From the NCBI GenBank assembly GCA_035523995.1, contig DATKPQ010000103.1, positions 31,019 to 95,018 of the forward strand: DNA of 64,000 nucleotides, given 5' to 3'. The notes beneath the pieces were generated by a model that was not told the origin of the DNA, did no database searches, and worked only from the letters and a program-made list of their open reading frames with translations. Positions within the stretch are counted from its first letter, which is position 1. Every line of letters begins with the position of its first letter. Both the position numbers and the translations under genes were made by a program. The DNA is from JASHVB01 sp035523995. Its GTDB lineage: Bacteria; Pseudomonadota; Alphaproteobacteria; Acetobacterales; Acetobacteraceae. Positions 61,051 through 64,000 of this stretch are shown here, in pieces.

Positions 61051-61668
61051 ATGCCGAACTTTGCGCTGGAAAAGGCCGCTGGGGGGCGCGTCGCCGGGGT
61101 GGATGAAGTGGGCCGCGGGCCACTCGCCGGACCTGTGGTCGCGGCTGCCGTGGTTTTTCCTGCGGGTGTGCCGCGCAAGCTTGCCGCATTGCTCGACGAT
61201 TCGAAGAAGCTGAGCGCAGAGCAACGACAGGTCGCGTTCGCCGCGCTGTATGCGTCGGGGAAGGCGGAGATCGCGGTTGCCGCGGCATCGGTTGCCGAAA
61301 TCGATCGCCTTAACATCCTGCATGCCGCCTTGCTTGCGATGTGCCGGGCGGTGGCGCGCTTGCCGGGGCCGCCGGACCTTGCGCTGGTGGACGGGAACGT
61401 TGCACCGGCGCTGCAATGCCCGGTGCGGTGCGTGGTCGGGGGCGACGGACGGTGCCTGTCCATCGCGGCGGCCTCGATCGTTGCGAAAGTGGTGCGTGAC
61501 CGGGCCATGGCGCGGTTGGCCGTGCGCTGGCCGGGCTACGGGTGGGAAACGAATGTCGGCTACGCGACCGAATTCCATCGCGCGGCGTTGTTGCGGCTGG
61601 GGCCGAGCCGGCACCACCGGCCGGCGTTTGCCAGCGTGGCGCAGTTGAGTCTGGGGCTTGGCGACTGA
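61051..61668 (+). CDS. rnhB: Ribonuclease HII
   Basis: Cleaves RNA in RNA-DNA hybrids and single ribonucleotides in DNA. It has 205 residues. Catalytic acids are D18 and E19 in VAGVDEVGRGPLAGP, D114 in ALVDGN and D150 in SIVAKVVRDRAM. rnhB followed by ccrM is a conserved alphaproteobacterial order; here a PIN remnant separates them. Confidence 0.95.
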   Translation: MPNFALEKAAGGRVAGVDEVGRGPLAGPVVAAAVVFPAGVPRKLAALLDDSKKLSAEQRQVAFAALYASGKAEIAVAAASVAEIDRLNILHAALLAMCRAVARLPGPPDLALVDGNVAPALQCPVRCVVGGDGRCLSIAAASIVAKVVRDRAMARLAVRWPGYGWETNVGYATEFHRAALLRLGPSRHHRPAFASVAQLSLGLGD

Positions 61669-61677
61669 CCGGTGTGA

Positions 61678-61914
61678 ATTCGACGAACGCGGGCCCGGCG
61701 ATTCGACGGATTGGACCTTGACGCGCGGCCGTTCGATGCCGCGGCGGGCTACACTGCGGGAGCCTTGCGAAAGGAAACCCGCGCGCTTGGCCTTTCTTTG
61801 GGCGAACGGGCCTGTCTTGCCCTGGCGATCCAACTCGGCGCCGTGGCAGTGACCGCTGATCGTGCCTGGACCAGGCTGCCACGGGAGATGGTCCAGATCG
61901 AGGCAATACGCTGA
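61678..61914 (+). pseudogene. C-terminal remnant of a PIN-domain (VapC-like) toxin
   Basis: The frame reads RPFDAAAGYTAGALRKETRA then LGLSLGERACLALAIQLG and AVAVTADRAWTRLP: the last catalytic half of a VapC PIN domain (acidic residues E and D in GERACLAL and TADRAW). The N-terminal half with the first aspartate is missing and a stop lies just upstream, so it is not an active nuclease. It sits between rnhB and ccrM. Confidence 0.7.
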
Positions 61915-61978
61915 CCGATTGACGCGGCTTCGGCGGCGCCGTCACGATAGGTAATCGTCACCCTGCCCCGGGAGCCAA

Positions 61979-63058
61979 GTGGAAATCGTCCGTGAACTGC
62001 CGCTGAACCAGGTATTGCTCGGCGACTGCATCGAGTTGATGCGCATGCTGCCGCCGGCCTCGGTGCACTGCGTGTTTGCGGACCCGCCGTACAACCTTCA
62101 ATTGCGGGGTGAACTGCGCCGCCCGGACGACAGCCTGGTGGATGGCGTGGACGAGGAGTGGGACCGGTTCATTGATTTTCCCACCTATGACGCGTTCACG
62201 CGCGGCTGGCTTGCCGAGTGCCGGCGCGTACTGCGCAAGGACGGCACGCTGTGGGTGATTGGCGCCTATCACAACATCTTCCGCATCGGGGCGATCCTGC
62301 AGGATCTGGGGTTCTGGATCCTGAATGACGTGGTGTGGCGCAAGGCCAATCCGATGCCGAATTTCCGTGGGCGGCGATTTACCAATGCCCATGAGACGCT
62401 GATCTGGGCGGCGCGGCAGCGGGATTCCCGGCATCGGTTCAACTACCAGGCGATGAAGGCGCTGAACGACGATATCCAGATGCGCAGCGACTGGTTCATC
62501 CCGCTTTGCACCGGCGCCGAGCGCCTGCGCAACCAGCACGGGTTGAAGCTGCATCCGACGCAAAAGCCGGAGGCGCTGTTGCACCGCGTGCTGTTGGCCT
62601 CGACGGCGCCGGAGGAGATCGTGCTGGACCCTTTCCTGGGGACCGGCACGACGGCAGTGGTGGCCAAGCGGCTGCACCGGCATTTCATCGGGATCGAGCG
62701 TCATCCGGCGTATGTGGAGGCGGCGTGGGGGCGGATTCGTGCCACGTCGCGTGTGCCGGTGGATGGCGTCGGGACTGCGACGTCGCGGCGGGAGGCGCCC
62801 CGGGTGCCGTTCGGGAACCTGGTGGAGCAAGGGGTGGTGGCGCCGGGGACGAAACTGCATGACCGGCAGCGGCGGGTAACGGCGGTGGTGTCGGCGGACG
62901 GGACGGTGGTTTCGGGGGAGATACGGGGGTCGATCCACAAGGTGGGGGCGCTGGTGCAGAACGCGCCGTCCTGCAACGGCTGGACGTTCTGGCATTTCGA
63001 GCGCGATGGCCGGCTGGTGCCGCTGGATGTGTTAAGGGGGACAGTGGGGCCGGGGTGA
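61979..63058 (+). CDS. ccrM: CcrM-type adenine DNA methyltransferase (GANTC)
   Basis: Cell-cycle regulated N6-adenine methyltransferase that methylates GANTC near the end of replication and links DNA replication to gene expression. It has 359 residues. Motif IV DPPYNL is at 35-40 and the SAM motif DPFLGTG at 217-223, the beta-class order. A C-terminal RAMA domain is present (VSADGTVVSGEIRGSIHKVG; CNGWTFWHFERDG). The GTG at 61979 follows GGAG. A GATTC site (61700-61704) lies upstream, as autoregulatory GANTC sites do in Caulobacter. Confidence 0.95.
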   Translation: MEIVRELPLNQVLLGDCIELMRMLPPASVHCVFADPPYNLQLRGELRRPDDSLVDGVDEEWDRFIDFPTYDAFTRGWLAECRRVLRKDGTLWVIGAYHNIFRIGAILQDLGFWILNDVVWRKANPMPNFRGRRFTNAHETLIWAARQRDSRHRFNYQAMKALNDDIQMRSDWFIPLCTGAERLRNQHGLKLHPTQKPEALLHRVLLASTAPEEIVLDPFLGTGTTAVVAKRLHRHFIGIERHPAYVEAAWGRIRATSRVPVDGVGTATSRREAPRVPFGNLVEQGVVAPGTKLHDRQRRVTAVVSADGTVVSGEIRGSIHKVGALVQNAPSCNGWTFWHFERDGRLVPLDVLRGTVGPG

Positions 63059-63069
63059 GAGCGCTTGTG

Positions 63070-63411
63070 CTAGGCCACCGCGGCGGCGTCGGCGGGCCGC
63101 ACACTGAATAACGGCCCTGGTCGCAGCCGTGTCACCACAGTCGCGATCACGGCGCCGCGCCGCGGCAGGGTCATCATACGCGGGAACGCTTCCTCGAACC
63201 GGGCGGCGCTCTCCGGCCACCGCAAACTGGCCGCGGCGACCGCAGCGATGATGGCCGTGTCGAAACAATCCGCCAGTTCCGGCTCGCTCTGGCGCGGCAG
63301 CGCGAGTTCCTCCTCGACGAGCAATGTCTCTTGCGCGTCAACCAACGCTTCGAACGTCCGGTTCTGGCCCCATCCGGTCAGCCGTTCGGTTGCTCCGCGA
63401 TCCTCCAGCAC
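63070..63411 (-). CDS. Hypothetical protein, possibly N-terminally truncated
   Basis: A 113-residue frame from GTG 63411 with helices (ADCFDTAIIAAVAAASLRWP) and an alternate hydrophobic end (PRRGAVIATVVTRLRPGPLF). The frame continues open upstream into the GATGAACGC repeat at 63442, suggesting the original gene lost its 5' part there. I do not recognise it. Confidence 0.4.
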   Translation of the reverse strand: MLEDRGATERLTGWGQNRTFEALVDAQETLLVEEELALPRQSEPELADCFDTAIIAAVAAASLRWPESAARFEEAFPRMMTLPRRGAVIATVVTRLRPGPLFSVRPADAAAVA

Positions 63412-63441
63412 GGCCTCAAGGCTGCCGCGGCATGTATGGAA

Positions 63442-63470
63442 CCGCGGATGAACGCAAATGAACGCGGATA
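63442..63470. repeat. GATGAACGC dispersed repeat
   Basis: CCGCGGATGAACGCAAATGA followed by ACGCGGATA; near copy of 9092-9117. It adjoins the degenerate GxxExxY gene, as expected for this repeat type. Confidence 0.6.
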
Positions 63471-63501
63471 CCGCCGGTCACTCGCATCAGCGGTGCCTGC
63501 C

Positions 63502-63886
63502 TCACAGCCACCAGACCAAACGATGGATCTCCAGCCTCGGCCGGCCGAAGTTCAGCAACAGGCACAAACGCAAGTTGCTGGCTTTGAGGTAGTTCATGCA
63601 CTGCGCGCGATGCACGTTGTCTATCGCGCGAACCGCCTTCGGTTCGACAGCCACCACCTGCGCGATCAGCAGGTCGGCAATATACTGCCCGATAATGACC
63701 GCGATACCGCACCGTCACGCCGGCCTGCTGACAGACCATCAGCCCGGCGTGACGCAACTCATACGCCAGCGCGTGTTCGTAGACCTTTTCCAGAAACCCT
63801 CACCCGAGCGTATTCGAAACGGTCAGCGCACAGCCGATGGTACGCTGGGAGATACGGTTCAGCACCGGCACATCTGCATAGCTAAC
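63502..63886 (-). pseudogene. Degenerate GxxExxY gene
   Basis: The frame reads SYADVPVLNRISQRTIGCAL and TVSNTLG, then a TGA, then GFLEKVYEHALAYELRHAGL, the GxxExxY signature. After YRGH a frameshift leads to GQYIADLLIAQVVAVEPKAV, RAIDNVHRAQCMNYLKASNL and a normal end, LNFGRPRLEIHRLVWWL, at the TGA (63502). The start ATG has changed to GTT. One nonsense, one frameshift and a lost start make it non-functional. Confidence 0.8.
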
Positions 63887-63919
63887 CTTAAAAATCCTCG
63901 CGGATTGCGCAGATTGTTG

Positions 63920-64000
63920 TTACGCGGCCATCTTCGCAAGTTCCTGCGTGTTGGCGTTGCGCGCTGCCATCAGCGCGGTGACGATGCGTCGGCCTGCTTC
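63920..64000 (-). CDS. C-terminal end of a gene running off the window
   Basis: Twenty-six residues end the frame: EAGRRIVTALMAARNANTQE then LAKMAA and a TAA at 63920-63922. Too short to assign. Confidence 0.4.
   Translation of the reverse strand, partial: EAGRRIVTALMAARNANTQELAKMAA

Overview
The window is GC-rich and densely coded and reads as the chromosome of an alphaproteobacterium, most likely Rhodospirillales/Acetobacteraceae. Supporting signs are a GTTC-N7-GTTC SOS box in front of recA, an rnhB-ccrM pair encoding a GANTC-type cell-cycle methylase, flagellar flhB, a fused indolepyruvate:ferredoxin oxidoreductase, and dispersed TGTCATTGCGAG palindromes of the kind common in this class. 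The taxonomic call is an inference from gene families and sites; no rRNA or tRNA gene was seen.

Layout. 0-9 kb: end of flhB, a divergent Lrp regulator/ACC deaminase pair (acdR-acdS), SOS-controlled recA, a TumE/TumA-type toxin-antitoxin pair with an inverted repeat at its start, a cytidine deaminase-like gene, a nucleoside hydrolase, an eight-cysteine protein and a TylF-type methyltransferase. 9-15 kb: an arylpyruvate/arylacetyl-CoA block (fused IOR, Lrp regulator, VOC protein, paaG-like and paaI-like genes). 15-28.7 kb: a catabolic accessory block (dienelactone hydrolase, deazaflavin nitroreductase, two amidohydrolases, SDR, two luciferase-like monooxygenases, M20 amidohydrolase, threonine aldolase), interrupted by a peptidoglycan-binding lipoprotein and a class A penicillin-binding protein. 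28.7-30.6 kb: a decayed patch with a duplicated GxxExxY cassette, a broken DUF4160-DUF2442 pair and a TPR remnant. 30.5-41 kb: a full-length Lhr helicase carrying two different in-frame palindromic insertions, DUF1810, a PPOX flavoprotein, a TauD dioxygenase, and ctpA with a divergent polysaccharide deacetylase. 41-48 kb: conserved unknowns, an M20 amidohydrolase, tag, a GT39 membrane glycosyltransferase, a tiny ORF with an extreme Shine-Dalgarno sequence, and glutamate dehydrogenase with a clear terminator. 48-57 kb: a Na/Pi cotransporter, a PDC-PAS-GGDEF-EAL protein and a sugar-type ABC importer. 57-64 kb: a five-copy 35-bp tandem repeat, two MFS transporters, rnhB, a PIN-domain remnant, ccrM and a degenerate GxxExxY gene.

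How the parts fit. Housekeeping and cell-cycle genes (recA, rnhB, ccrM, lhr, tag, ctpA, pbp) alternate with small-molecule catabolism suited to plant or soil substrates: ACC, arylpyruvates, lactones, amidated compounds, amino acids and sugars.

Most unusual items. (1) A roughly 170-nt transcription unit at 46.1-46.3 kb, minus strand: a 21-codon ORF preceded by 17 nt complementary to the 3' end of 16S rRNA and followed by a 13-bp hairpin. (2) Two unrelated repeat elements inserted in frame inside lhr. (3) The duplicated GxxExxY cassette with its conserved spacer.
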